Origin: Kineosporia aurantiaca JCM 3230
GTDB lineage: Bacteria > Actinomycetota > Actinomycetes > Actinomycetales > Kineosporiaceae
Assembly: GCA_000719025.1 (NCBI GenBank)
Contig: JODP01000018.1
Location: forward strand, 62,001-126,000
Direction: 5' to 3'
DNA: 64,000 bases
Position numbers and translations under genes: made by a program. The notes under the pieces are model-generated. The model was not told the origin of the DNA. It did not search any database and saw only the letters and a program-made list of their open reading frames with translations. This document shows, piece by piece, positions 8,525-16,843 of the stretch (its first letter is position 1; every line of letters starts with the position of its first letter).

Positions 8525-9719
8525 CGTGCAGGATCAGCGCGTCGCCCTGACCCCCGCCGCCGCAGAGCGCGGCCACGCCGGTGCCGCCGCCGCGCCGGCC
8601 GAGCTCGAGGGCCAGGTGCAGCACCACCCGGGCGCCGGACATCCCGATCGGGTGGCCGGTGGCGATGGCTCCGCCGTTGACGTTGACGATGGCCGGGTCC
8701 AGGCCGAGCTCGCGGGTCGAGGCCAGGCCGACCGCGGCGAACGCCTCGTTGATCTCGACCAGGTCCAGGTCGGCCACGCTCCGGCCCTCCCGGGCCAGCG
8801 CGGCCCGGATCGCGTTGGCCGGCTGGGACTGCAGGGTCGAGTCCGGGCCGGCCACCTGGCCGTGCGCGCCGATCTCGGCGATCCAGGTCAGGCCCAGGTC
8901 CTCGGCCTTCGCCCGGGACATCACGACCACCGCGGCGGCGCCGTCGGAGATCGGTGAGGACGAGCCCGCGGTGATCGTGCCGTCCGGGCGGAAGGCCGGG
9001 CGCAGCCGGGCGAGCTGCTCGACCGAGGTGTCCCCGCGCACTCCCTCGTCGGAGGCGAAGACCAGCGGGTCACCCTTGCGCTGCGGGATCGAGACCGGCA
9101 CGATCTCGTCGTCGAACACGCCGTTCTTGGCGGCCAGGGCGGCCTTTCGGTGCGAGGCGACCGCGAATTCGTCCATCTCCGCGCGGCTGAATGCCCGGTC
9201 GTCGACGTTGGCGGCCTCGGTGAGCGCACCCATCGCCTGGTCGGTCCAGGCGTCGTAGAGACCGTCGATCTCCATGTGGTCCTGCATCTGGACGGCGCCG
9301 TACTTGAAGCCCTCGCGGCTTCCGGTCAGCAGGTGCGGGGCCTGGGTCATCGACTCCATCCCCCCGGCCACCACCACCTCGAACTCACCGGCCCGGATCA
9401 GCGCGTCGGCGGTGGCGATGGCGTTCAGCCCGGACAGGCAGAGCTTGTTGACGGTGATCGCGGGCACGGTCATCGGGATGCCGGCCTGGGCCGCGGCGAT
9501 CCGGGCCGGTCCCTGCCCGGCCCCGGCCTGCAGCACCTGGCCCATGATCACGTAGTCGACGAGGGCCGGATCCAGGTGCGCCTTCTCCAGAGCGCCGCGG
9601 ATCGCCACCGCCCCCAGCTCGGGGCCGGAGAAACCGCGCAGCGAGCCGAGGAGCTTGCCCATCGGGGTGCGGGCCCCGGCGACGATGACGGACGTTGGGC
9701 GTGCGGTCTGGTCGGTCAC
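8511..9719 (-). CDS. Acetyl-CoA C-acetyltransferase (thiolase)
   Basis: This 402-residue thiolase condenses two acetyl-CoA or cleaves acetoacetyl-CoA in short-chain acyl-CoA metabolism. The nucleophile Cys94 is in NKLCLSGL, the GHPIGMSGAR motif supplies the catalytic His, and the C-terminal CGGGGQGDAL supplies the second Cys; GGMESMTQAPHLL is also typical. The GTG at 9719 has GAGG about 6 nt upstream and gives the usual length; an upstream ATG would add 18 residues with little conservation. It lies divergently next to methylmalonyl-CoA epimerase. The thiolase-epimerase neighbourhood is conserved in actinobacteria (fadA4/Rv1322A in M. tuberculosis), and the epimerase-scy/filP arrangement occurs in Streptomyces. 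Confidence 0.93.
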   Translation of the reverse strand: MTDQTARPTSVIVAGARTPMGKLLGSLRGFSGPELGAVAIRGALEKAHLDPALVDYVIMGQVLQAGAGQGPARIAAAQAGIPMTVPAITVNKLCLSGLNAIATADALIRAGEFEVVVAGGMESMTQAPHLLTGSREGFKYGAVQMQDHMEIDGLYDAWTDQAMGALTEAANVDDRAFSRAEMDEFAVASHRKAALAAKNGVFDDEIVPVSIPQRKGDPLVFASDEGVRGDTSVEQLARLRPAFRPDGTITAGSSSPISDGAAAVVVMSRAKAEDLGLTWIAEIGAHGQVAGPDSTLQSQPANAIRAALAREGRSVADLDLVEINEAFAAVGLASTRELGLDPAIVNVNGGAIATGHPIGMSGARVVLHLALELGRRGGGTGVAALCGGGGQGDALILHVRKD

Positions 9720-10062
9720 GGCATCCTCGCTCAGTCGGCCGGAAGGCTCCGGAAGTTCTGCCTGCTCCGCCAACGTAACGCCGGAGGGGCCTGAGCCAGT
9801 GCCCCCATCGGGTAGCGGGGCTCACATTCGCCGATCGGCCCTCCCCGGGACGCCAGGAGACGCGGCGGAAGACCGGCCCCATCCAAACTGCACGCACACT
9901 GCACTGGGTGAATCAGGCGGTCCGGGGAAGTTCCTGCGGGGTAAGGGTTCCGCGGCCCGCTGGGCGAAATCGGCACCGCCCTGAGAGAGGAACGGCGAAC
10001 TCGGTGGGATGGCTCACGCCGCTCAACGTTCACTGCGCCGTAAGCCGACCTAGGCTGGACGC
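9720..10062. other. Divergent intergenic region, thiolase / epimerase
   Basis: These 343 bases separate two divergent genes. Apart from the TAGGCT box before the epimerase and the thiolase ribosome site, I see no RNA gene, repeat or convincing small gene. Confidence 0.6.
10051..10056 (+). promoter_or_regulatory. TAGGCT -10 box, likely leaderless epimerase promoter
   Basis: TAGGCT ends 6 nt before the ATG at 10063, which places the transcription start at or next to the ATG. A possible -35 (TTCACT, 10029-10034) lies 16 nt upstream. There is no Shine-Dalgarno sequence. Confidence 0.55.
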
Positions 10063-10521
10063 ATGACCGAGGTGACCGCTCCCGCCGCTTCCGCCACTGG
10101 AGAGCGACCGTTGTTCAGCACGATCGACCACGTCGGGGTCGCCGTGCCGGACCTGGATGCGGCCGTCGCCTACTACCGCGACGTCCTGGGCATGCGCGAG
10201 GCACACCGCGAGGTCAACGAGGAGCAAGGGGTTGCTGAGGTGATGATGGCGGTCGGTGACTCGGGGGTCTGCGTGCAGTTGCTGGCACCGCTCGACGAGA
10301 CCTCGACGATCGCCAGGTTCCTCGACCGCTCGGGCCCGGGGCTGCAGCAGATCGCCTACCGGGTGGACGACCTGGACGAGGTCTGCGCGACGCTGCGGCG
10401 GCGCGGGGCCCGGCTTCTGTACGACGTGCCGAAGCGGGGTACGGCCAACAGCCGGGTCAACTTCATCCACCCGAAGAGCGCCGGCGGGGTCCTCGTGGAA
10501 CTGGTCGAGCCGGCCCGCTGA
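10063..10521 (+). CDS. mce: Methylmalonyl-CoA epimerase
   Basis: This 152-residue vicinal-oxygen-chelate protein would convert (2S)- to (2R)-methylmalonyl-CoA, feeding the B12-dependent mutase. The glyoxalase-like repeat starts IDHVGVAVPDLDAA (metal ligand His23) and ends GGVLVELVEP with the C-terminal Glu ligand. The mid-chain motif reads GLQQIAYRVDD rather than the GLHHIAF of some bacteria; the Gln form is, to my knowledge, usual in actinobacteria. The mRNA is probably leaderless. Methylmalonyl-CoA mutase, MeaB and the cobalamin adenosyltransferase are encoded elsewhere in the window, so the pathway is well represented. Confidence 0.9.
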   Translation: MTEVTAPAASATGERPLFSTIDHVGVAVPDLDAAVAYYRDVLGMREAHREVNEEQGVAEVMMAVGDSGVCVQLLAPLDETSTIARFLDRSGPGLQQIAYRVDDLDEVCATLRRRGARLLYDVPKRGTANSRVNFIHPKSAGGVLVELVEPAR

Positions 10522-10808
10522 TGACTGCCCTTGGTTCAAGCTTGGTCAAGATCTGATTAAGGCAGCCGGAATGGTCATCGCTTTCTGTGGATGACCTTCA
10601 AACGCACCGTAGGATCGGGCATCGCGGACCCACTGGACCTGGGTGGAATTGACATCGAGGGCCACCTTCCCCAAAGGCACGGTGCGAGTACCCTGCCTGA
10701 CACGGGGTTAAAGGTCTCGGCGTTCGCGGTGTGGCTGAGCGCGGAGCGCAATCACCAGGATCACCGAATGTCTAGGCCCGGGCGGCGGGCCGTCAGGGAG
10801 GACGAGTA

Positions 10809-12110
10809 GTGGCCGGCGAACAGAGCCCCCATGGATTCCAGATCGTCATGCGCGGTTTCGACCGGGCGCAGGTGGAGGAGAGAATCGCCTCCCTGGAGTC
10901 CTCCCTGCGTGATGCCAGAGCCCGCGTCGAGGAACTCGACACCCGTGCGCTGAAACTCTCCGGTGAGGTCGCCGAGGCCCACCGTCAGCTGCGGGAGGTC
11001 GAGCGGCCCTCCTACAGCGGTCTCGGTTCCCGCATCGAGCAGTTGCTGCGGCTGGCCGAGGAGCAGGCCAGCGACGTGATCGCGGCCGCCACCAAGGAGG
11101 CCGAGGAGGCCGTCGCGCAGGCCCGGGTCGAGGCCGCCCAGCACCGCGCCGCGGCCCAGAACGAGGCCGCCGAGACCACCGCCACGGCCCAGCGGGAGAC
11201 CGCCGACCTGCGCCGCACGGCGTCCGGCGAGGCCGAGGACATCGTCGCCACGGCGACCCGCAAGTCCGACGAGATGCTGGCCGTCGCCGAGCGCGAGGCG
11301 TCCAAGCTCAAGTCGGTCACCGAGCACGAGACGTCGGAGAAGCGGACCACCGTCGACCGCGAGCTGGCCCGGCTGCGGGCCACCGCCGAGCGCGAGGTCA
11401 CCGAGCTGCGGGCGGCCACCAAGCGGGAGACCGACGACCACCGCAACGAGGCCAAGCGCGAGGCGGCGGAGGTCCGCTCGACCGCCAAGCGGGAGTCCGA
11501 GGAGATGCGGGCCGCGGCCGCCGCGGCGCTGGAAGAGGCGCGTAACCGCGCCGAGCAGATGAACACCGATCTCGAGGTCAAGCTGGCCGCGCGGCGGGAG
11601 GAGGCCGAGCGCCTCGACGCCGAGCGGCACGAGCAGGCCGTCGGTCAGGCCACCCAGCTGGTGGCCGAGGCCGAGCAGCGGGCGGCCGCCGCCGAGACCC
11701 GGGCCGGAAAGGCCGTGGCCCAGGCCGAGGCGGTCCGCCGGGACGCCGACGAGCACGCCAAGACGCTGGTCGGCAACGCCCGCCGCAACGCCGACCAGGT
11801 GATGGCCGAGGCCCGGGCGCACGCCGACAAGGTGCTGTCCGAGGCGAAGGGTGAGGCCGACCGCAACCGCCGGGCCGCCCAGCGCCAGGTGGACGAGCTG
11901 ATCCGCCAGCGCGACAGCATCACCGGTCACCTCGACCAGCTGCGGGCGCTGCTCGGCAACAGCATGCCGATGAACGCGGGCTCGCTCGACAAGGTCGCCC
12001 AGGCCGCGTCGCACAACCCGCAGGACGACCCGGCCGGGGACGCCGGCCAGGACAGCGAGCAGCGCACCATCGTGCTGCCGGACGCCGCTCCGGCGGGCTC
12101 CAAGCGCTAA
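10809..12110 (+). CDS. Scy/FilP/DivIVA-like coiled-coil protein
   Basis: This 433-residue product is almost wholly coiled coil. It begins GFQIVMRGFDRAQVEERI, resembling the short N-terminal FRGYDxxQV segment of DivIVA-type proteins. It continues with long Ala/Glu/Arg heptad runs (about 20-390) and ends in an acidic tail with TIVLPDAAP. In Streptomyces the polarity scaffold genes scy and filP lie next to methylmalonyl-CoA epimerase, the same context as here, so a role in cell-pole or cytoskeletal organisation is a reasonable inference. It is shorter than Streptomyces Scy and closer to FilP in size. The start is GTG, with GGGAGG about 7 nt upstream. A strong terminator follows. Confidence 0.75.
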   Translation: MAGEQSPHGFQIVMRGFDRAQVEERIASLESSLRDARARVEELDTRALKLSGEVAEAHRQLREVERPSYSGLGSRIEQLLRLAEEQASDVIAAATKEAEEAVAQARVEAAQHRAAAQNEAAETTATAQRETADLRRTASGEAEDIVATATRKSDEMLAVAEREASKLKSVTEHETSEKRTTVDRELARLRATAEREVTELRAATKRETDDHRNEAKREAAEVRSTAKRESEEMRAAAAAALEEARNRAEQMNTDLEVKLAARREEAERLDAERHEQAVGQATQLVAEAEQRAAAAETRAGKAVAQAEAVRRDADEHAKTLVGNARRNADQVMAEARAHADKVLSEAKGEADRNRRAAQRQVDELIRQRDSITGHLDQLRALLGNSMPMNAGSLDKVAQAASHNPQDDPAGDAGQDSEQRTIVLPDAAPAGSKR

Positions 12111-12131
12111 GCCCGTCCGATCCGTCCGATC

Positions 12132-12176
12132 AGGAACACCGCCCGGTAACTTCGCCGGGCGGTGTTCCTGTGTTTT
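12132..12176 (+). terminator. Intrinsic terminator after coiled-coil gene
   Basis: Perfect 15-bp stem (12132-12146 with 12155-12169, arm AGGAACACCGCCCGG), 8-nt loop, followed by GTGTTTT. It argues against using the in-frame GTG at 12170 as the start of the next gene. Confidence 0.88.
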
Positions 12177-12232
12177 GGGCAAGAATGCTTTCCTGCCCTT
12201 CCAAGATCACGACCCGAAACGGAGCCCTCGCT

Positions 12233-13639
12233 GTGTCGCAGCAGTCGGACCCCGAAGAATCCTCATCTCTGGGGGCCGAGCCCGTCGCTCCGGAACCCTC
12301 GAAGGTGAGTAACCCGACCCCCGAGTTCCCGGCCGGCGAGCCCGCAGACCATGCCGAACGAGCCGAACGAGCCGACGAAGCGGCTGACGAAGCTGACGAG
12401 GCGACGAGCAGCCCCACCCTTCCGGACGCGCTGCCGGATGCGGTGCCGGGGGTAGGGCCGGATGCGATACCGGAAGTGACGCCGGAGCCGCCGGTCGTCC
12501 CGGCGAAGGCGGCCGCGGAATCTCCGGTGAACACCGAGAACCCGGCCGAGGGCGACCGGATCGTCCACGGCGACCCGAAGTTCGGCCGCCCCGGGCCGCC
12601 GATCAACCGGAACGGGCCGTTCTACTTCGGTTTCGTCGCGGCCATCGGGGTGCTCCTGGCCTATCAGCTGATGAAGATCATCGCTGACCTGTCGCAGACC
12701 ATCACCCTGGTCGTGATCGCCGCGTTCCTGGCCGTCGGCCTCGACCCGGTGGTGCGCTGGCTGCAACGCCGCGGGCTGCGCCGGGGTTCGGCCGTGGCCC
12801 TGGTGTTCATCGGCGTCATCGGCCTTTTCGCCGGATTCGGCGCGCTGGTCATCCCGGACATCGTCGATCAGGCCACCGAGCTGGTGAACTCGGCGCCGGA
12901 CCAGATCGACAACCTGACCAAGACGCCGTGGATCAACGACCTGAACGCCCAGTACGGCGTGATCGACAACCTGAGCAAGCAGATCCGCGACCGGGCCAGC
13001 AGCGGGGACACCGTGATGCAGGTGTTCGGCGGCGTGCTCGGCGCCGGCAAGGCGGTGCTGTCCGGGCTGGCCAGCACCTTCACCGTGCTGATCCTGACCC
13101 TGTACTTCCTGGCCTCGCTGAACTCGATCGCCGAGGCCGGCTACCGGCTGGTCCCGCGCAGCCGGCGCGACCGGGTCCGCAAGCTCGGGGACGAGATCAT
13201 CAAGCGGATCGGCGGTTACGTGGCCGGGCAGGTCGCGGTCGCCTCGATCAACGCGATCTGCAGCTTCATCATGATGAGCATCGTCGGCGTCCCGTACGCC
13301 GCCGTGCTCGCCTTCGTGGTCGGCGTGCTGGGCCTGATCCCCCTGGTCGGCGCCACCCTCGGAGCGGTGCTGGTGGCGCTCGTCGGCCTGTTCCAGTCGG
13401 TCCAGGTCGCCGTCATCGTGGCCATCTACTACGTCGTCTACCAGCAGGTCGAGAACTACGTCATCGCACCGCGGATCATGGCCCGCACGGTGTCCGTGCC
13501 CGGGGCCGTGGCGCTGATCGCGGCCTTCGGCGGCGGCGCCCTGCTCGGTGTGCTCGGCGCCCTGATCGCCATCCCGATCGCCGCCGCCATCCTGCTGATC
13601 ATCCAGGAAGTCCTCATTCCCCGTCAGGAGCAAGCGTGA
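12233..13639 (+). CDS. AI-2E (PerM/YdiK) family transporter
   Basis: This 468-residue permease-like protein has a long acidic N-terminus (about 1-115, rich in Glu, Pro, Ala and Asp) that is probably disordered. The AI-2E/PerM core follows with 7-8 membrane segments. Family hallmarks are the N-terminal pair of helices, a soluble helical region (DQATELVNSAPDQIDNL) and the C-terminal GVPYAAVLAFVVGVLGLIP...YYVVYQQVENYVIAPRIM segment. Substrates of most members are uncertain; some export autoinducer-2 or exchange sodium and protons. The GTG at 12233 has GGAG 8 nt upstream and lies past the upstream terminator. The stop overlaps the next GTG by 4 nt. Confidence 0.85.
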   Translation: MSQQSDPEESSSLGAEPVAPEPSKVSNPTPEFPAGEPADHAERAERADEAADEADEATSSPTLPDALPDAVPGVGPDAIPEVTPEPPVVPAKAAAESPVNTENPAEGDRIVHGDPKFGRPGPPINRNGPFYFGFVAAIGVLLAYQLMKIIADLSQTITLVVIAAFLAVGLDPVVRWLQRRGLRRGSAVALVFIGVIGLFAGFGALVIPDIVDQATELVNSAPDQIDNLTKTPWINDLNAQYGVIDNLSKQIRDRASSGDTVMQVFGGVLGAGKAVLSGLASTFTVLILTLYFLASLNSIAEAGYRLVPRSRRDRVRKLGDEIIKRIGGYVAGQVAVASINAICSFIMMSIVGVPYAAVLAFVVGVLGLIPLVGATLGAVLVALVGLFQSVQVAVIVAIYYVVYQQVENYVIAPRIMARTVSVPGAVALIAAFGGGALLGVLGALIAIPIAAAILLIIQEVLIPRQEQA

Positions 13640-14007
13640 CCCGCGTACTGCACATCGCCCTTACCCCGGACTGGGAAACGGCCTTGAACCAGGGCCGTTA
13701 CGAGATATCCACCCGGGGCGTCACCCTGGCGCAGGAGGGCTTCATCCACTGCTCCACCGCGCAGCAGGCTCCGAAGGTGTTCGAGCTCTTCTACGCCGAC
13801 CTGGCGCCGGAGGACCTTCGGCTGCTGGTGGTCGACGAGGAGCAGTGCCGGGAACTGGGGACGCCGATGAGGTGGGACGAGGTGCCGGGCTCGGACCGGC
13901 CCTTCCCGCACTTCTACGGCCCGATCCCGGTTTCCGCGGTGGTGGCCGTGCTGGAGTTCTCCGGTTCCGGGCTGCCCGACGTGAGCGGGTACGACGTCGA
14001 GAGCTAG
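13636..14007 (+). CDS. DUF952 domain protein
   Basis: This 123-residue cytosolic protein has the DUF952 pattern: RVLHIALTPDWETA near the start, EGFIHCSTAQQ, a central LLVVDEE and FPHFYGPIPVSAVVAV near the end. The family has an ADP-ribosyltransferase-like fold, but no activity is firmly established. The GTG overlaps the stop of the permease gene (GTGA), so the two are translationally coupled. It converges on the sigma-factor gene and shares the bases CTAG with its stop codon. Confidence 0.85.
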   Translation: MTRVLHIALTPDWETALNQGRYEISTRGVTLAQEGFIHCSTAQQAPKVFELFYADLAPEDLRLLVVDEEQCRELGTPMRWDEVPGSDRPFPHFYGPIPVSAVVAVLEFSGSGLPDVSGYDVES

Positions 14008-14603
14008 GCTCCCGCGGCCCGGCTCTCGGTCAGCATGTCCCGGAGTTTGGCCAGGCCGCGGTGCGCGTTGCTGCGCACCGTGACCTCGGAGCAGTTCATC
14101 ATCACGGCGATCTCGCTGTCCGGCAGGCCCTCGTAGTGCCGTAGCACCAGCACCGCCCGCTGTTTCGCCGGCAGCTTGCGCAGCAGGGCGATCAGCTGGT
14201 CACGGTCGGCCCGGTTCTCCGCCCCGTCGCCCGAGGGCATGTCCAGCACCAGCACCGAGTCGGTGGCCCGCTCGCGCCGGGCGGCCCGCCGGAACCACGA
14301 GGTGCAGGCGTTGACCACCATCCGCCGGACGTAGGCGTCCACGTCCTGCGCCGCGCTGACCCGGGCCCACTGCAGCAGGGCGCGGCCGAGCACGTCCTGC
14401 ACCACGTCCTCGGCCAGGTAGGGATCGCGCAGCAGACCCCGGGCCAGCCGCACCAGGGCGGGGCCGCGACTGGCCACGAACTCCTCGAAGACCAGCGTGC
14501 CCGGGGTAGCCCCGATCACCTGCTCCGGCGGGTTGGGCCCGGTCGGGGGCAGCGAAGGGTGCGCATCGTCTGCCGACGCGTCGACAGGCTGCTGCACCAC
14601 CAC
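14004..14603 (-). CDS. SigE-family (ECF) RNA polymerase sigma factor
   Basis: This 199-residue ECF sigma factor has a region-2 core in FEEFVASRGPALVRLARGLLRDPYLAEDVVQDVLGRALLQW. Region 4 is in LRKLPAKQRAVLVLRHYEGLPDSEIAVMMNCSEVTVRSNAHRGLAKLR. The pattern matches the actinobacterial SigE-type subfamily (TIGR02983). The GTG at 14603 follows GAGGGGAAC; a second GTG directly after it is also possible, and a longer frame upstream lacks conservation. No anti-sigma gene is adjacent, so how it is controlled cannot be read here. Its 3' end overlaps the DUF952 gene by 4 bp. Confidence 0.88.
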   Translation of the reverse strand: MVVQQPVDASADDAHPSLPPTGPNPPEQVIGATPGTLVFEEFVASRGPALVRLARGLLRDPYLAEDVVQDVLGRALLQWARVSAAQDVDAYVRRMVVNACTSWFRRAARRERATDSVLVLDMPSGDGAENRADRDQLIALLRKLPAKQRAVLVLRHYEGLPDSEIAVMMNCSEVTVRSNAHRGLAKLRDMLTESRAAGA

Positions 14604-15079
14604 GTTCCCCTCACAGATCTCGCCGGGCCCGCCGGAGCGCGCCGTTTCCTCGTCTGGTGACGCGCCCCCCAGGACAGCCCCGCAAGGCGTCGCATTCGCG
14701 CAATCGGGCGCCAGCCTAACCGGACCTGGCAACGGTCGGTGGGCAGTGCGAGCCGTATGTACGGAATCTGCCGCCAGATTTCCGACCATATTGACTCCCT
14801 GTGACCAACCTGTGGAGATCGGTGACCAGTTGACACCGCTTCCGATACAGAACCTTTATCCGGGCCGGCTGATACATCCACCCGGCCCATCCCGGCCCGT
14901 TCCGGCCCGTTCCGGCCCAGCGACCTCTCGTGTTACAAATCGTCCGGTTTTGTTCAAATGCGGCCACAGAACCGATATAAGTCGTTGCGGTACGCGCAGG
15001 ATTTTCCGGCACTTCCTGCGACTCCACGTCAGGCACCGAAGTTCCACCCGCGAACACCCGCGACGAAGGGACCGAATCG
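14604..15079. other. Divergent control region, sigma factor / subtilisin
   Basis: A 476-base region between divergent genes. It is less GC-rich near 14935-14985, where a candidate promoter lies. No RNA gene or conserved small protein was recognised. Confidence 0.5.
14953..14981 (+). promoter_or_regulatory. Candidate sigma-70-type promoter for the secreted protease
   Basis: TTCAAA (14953-14958), a 17-nt spacer and TATAAG (14976-14981). This would give a leader of about 90 nt before the ATG at 15080. Confidence 0.45.
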
Positions 15080-16774
15080 ATGCGACAACTGGGCGTCTGT
15101 CTGGTGACGGCGATGACCGCCGTCACCGGAGCCGCACTGCTGGCCAGCTCCCCGGCCTCGGCCGCCGTCTCCCGGCCGGCCACTGCCAGCTCCGCCACCT
15201 CCACGAGCACCGAGTACATCGTCCTGCAGGACGCCGGCTCGGGAGCCCTGGCCGCGAAGGCCGCGGTGGAGAAGGCCGGCGGCACGGTGGTCTCAGAGAA
15301 CACCGAACTCGGCTACGTGGTCGCCCGCAGCAGCAACGCCGGGTTCCAGGCAGCGGTGAACGCCGACCGGTCGGTGGTCGGCGCGGCTGCCAACCGGATC
15401 ATCGGGCAGGCACCGAAGGAGCAGCAGGCCAGCCAGTTCCAGGTGGAGAAGCTGCGCGCGGCGGCCAAGGCGGTCAGGCACGGCGGGGGCGAGGGCGCGA
15501 GCAGCGAGCCGCTGGCCGATCTGCAGTGGGACATGAAGCAGATCGACGCCACCAAGAAGGGCTCGTACGCCAGGCAGACCGGCAGCAGCAAGGTGCTGGT
15601 CGGGATCATCGACACCGGCGTCGACGGCACCCACCCGGACGTCGCGCCGAACTTCAGCACCAAGCTCTCGCGCAACTTCGTCACCGACATGCCGGACATC
15701 GACGGCCCGTGCGAGGTGTCCACCTGTAAGGACCCGGCCAACGAGGACGACGACGGCCACGGCACCCACGTCGCCAGCACGATCGGCGCCCCGATCAACG
15801 GCATCGGCATCGCCGGCGTCGCCCCGGACGTCACCCTGGTGAACATCCGGGCCGGCCAGGACTCGGGCTACTTCTTCCTCGAGCCCACCCTGGAGGCCCT
15901 GACCTACGCCGGCGACATCGGCGTCGACGTGGTCAACATGAGCTACTACGTCGACCCGTGGCTCTTCAACTGCACGAGCAACCCGGCCGACTCCCCGGCC
16001 GAGCAGCGCGAGCAGCAGGTCATCCGGACCGCGACCCAGCGGGCCCTGAACTACGCCCGGAACAAGGGGGTGCTGCCGGTCTCGGCCGAGGGCAACGAGT
16101 CGACCGACCTGAACAACCCGACGACCGACGACACCTCGCCGGACTACCCGGCCGACGCCGCGAAGCTGCGGACGGTGGACAACTCCTGCATCAACGTCCC
16201 GGCCGAGAGCAAGGGCGTGCTGACGGTCAGCTCGACCGCCCGCAGCCTGCGGAAGGCGTACTACTCCAACTACGGCACCGAGGAGACCGACATCGCCGCC
16301 CCCGGTGGGGACGCGTACGACACCCCCACCAACACGCTCGACTACACCGGCATGATCCTCGCCGCCTACCCGAAGTCCCTGGCCGTCCTGAACGGGGACA
16401 TCGACTCGGCCGGCGAGCCGACCACGCCCGCCGTGGTGAAGTCCTGCAAGGGCAAGGTCTGCGCGTACTACCAGTACCTGCAGGGCACCTCGATGGCCTC
16501 GCCGCACGCGACCGGCGTCGCCGCCCTGGTGGTCAGCCAGTTCGGCTCGAAGGACAAGAGCGGCCTGGGCCTGAACCCGGACAAGACCGAGGCCAAGGTG
16601 CTGAAGTCGGCCACCGAGACGGCCTGCCCGAACCCGCGCACGTACCACTACACGATCGTCCGCTCGACCGGGACGACCACGCTGGACGCGACGTGTGAGG
16701 GGCCGAAGGCGGACAACGGCTTCTACGGCCACGGCATCATCAACGCCCTGGCGGCGGTGAGCGGCAAGCTGTAA
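15080..16774 (+). CDS. Secreted S8 family (subtilisin-like) serine protease
   Basis: This 564-residue exported protease has a Sec signal peptide (about 1-29, hydrophobic core then SSPASAA). A propeptide-like inhibitor region follows (45-110, TEYIVLQDAG...GYVVARSS). The subtilisin domain carries catalytic Asp178 (GIIDTGVDGTHPD), His227 (DDGHGTHVAS) and Ser471 (GTSMASPHATG); the oxyanion-hole Asn is in VSAEGNES. Several Cys residues suggest disulfides. There is no C-terminal anchor or cell-wall domain, so it is probably released. A strong hairpin terminator follows directly. The divergent SigE-family sigma gene shares its upstream region, but a regulatory link is only a guess. Confidence 0.94.
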   Translation: MRQLGVCLVTAMTAVTGAALLASSPASAAVSRPATASSATSTSTEYIVLQDAGSGALAAKAAVEKAGGTVVSENTELGYVVARSSNAGFQAAVNADRSVVGAAANRIIGQAPKEQQASQFQVEKLRAAAKAVRHGGGEGASSEPLADLQWDMKQIDATKKGSYARQTGSSKVLVGIIDTGVDGTHPDVAPNFSTKLSRNFVTDMPDIDGPCEVSTCKDPANEDDDGHGTHVASTIGAPINGIGIAGVAPDVTLVNIRAGQDSGYFFLEPTLEALTYAGDIGVDVVNMSYYVDPWLFNCTSNPADSPAEQREQQVIRTATQRALNYARNKGVLPVSAEGNESTDLNNPTTDDTSPDYPADAAKLRTVDNSCINVPAESKGVLTVSSTARSLRKAYYSNYGTEETDIAAPGGDAYDTPTNTLDYTGMILAAYPKSLAVLNGDIDSAGEPTTPAVVKSCKGKVCAYYQYLQGTSMASPHATGVAALVVSQFGSKDKSGLGLNPDKTEAKVLKSATETACPNPRTYHYTIVRSTGTTTLDATCEGPKADNGFYGHGIINALAAVSGKL

Positions 16775-16798
16775 ACCTCTCTCCAGGCAACCAAGAGG

Positions 16799-16839
16799 GG
16801 ACGTCCGTGGGCTCGATAGGAGCCCACGGACGTCCTTTG
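16799..16839. terminator. Hairpin terminator between convergent genes
   Basis: A 15-16-bp perfect stem (arm GGACGTCCGTGGGCT at 16799, partner ending 16835) with a short loop, followed by TTTG. It can serve both the protease gene and the convergent HAAS-domain gene. Confidence 0.85.
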
Positions 16840-16843
16840 TCGG

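Noticed and set aside
9731..10033. Possible small minus-strand gene in the thiolase-epimerase gap
   Set aside because: It has no ribosome site, overlaps the thiolase start region and has arbitrary Arg/Pro/Ser composition.
10525..10560. GGTTCAAG resembling a tRNA T-arm
   Set aside because: No matching acceptor stem, anticodon arm or terminal CCA context nearby; no tRNA cloverleaf can be drawn.
12170..12232. Earlier GTG start of the AI-2E permease
   Set aside because: It lies inside a strong terminator hairpin region and lacks a ribosome site; GTG 12233 has GGAG at a good distance.
12263..13633. A 456-codon minus-strand frame
   Set aside because: It is antisense to the AI-2E permease and rich in Asp/Gly/His/Arg with no family motif.
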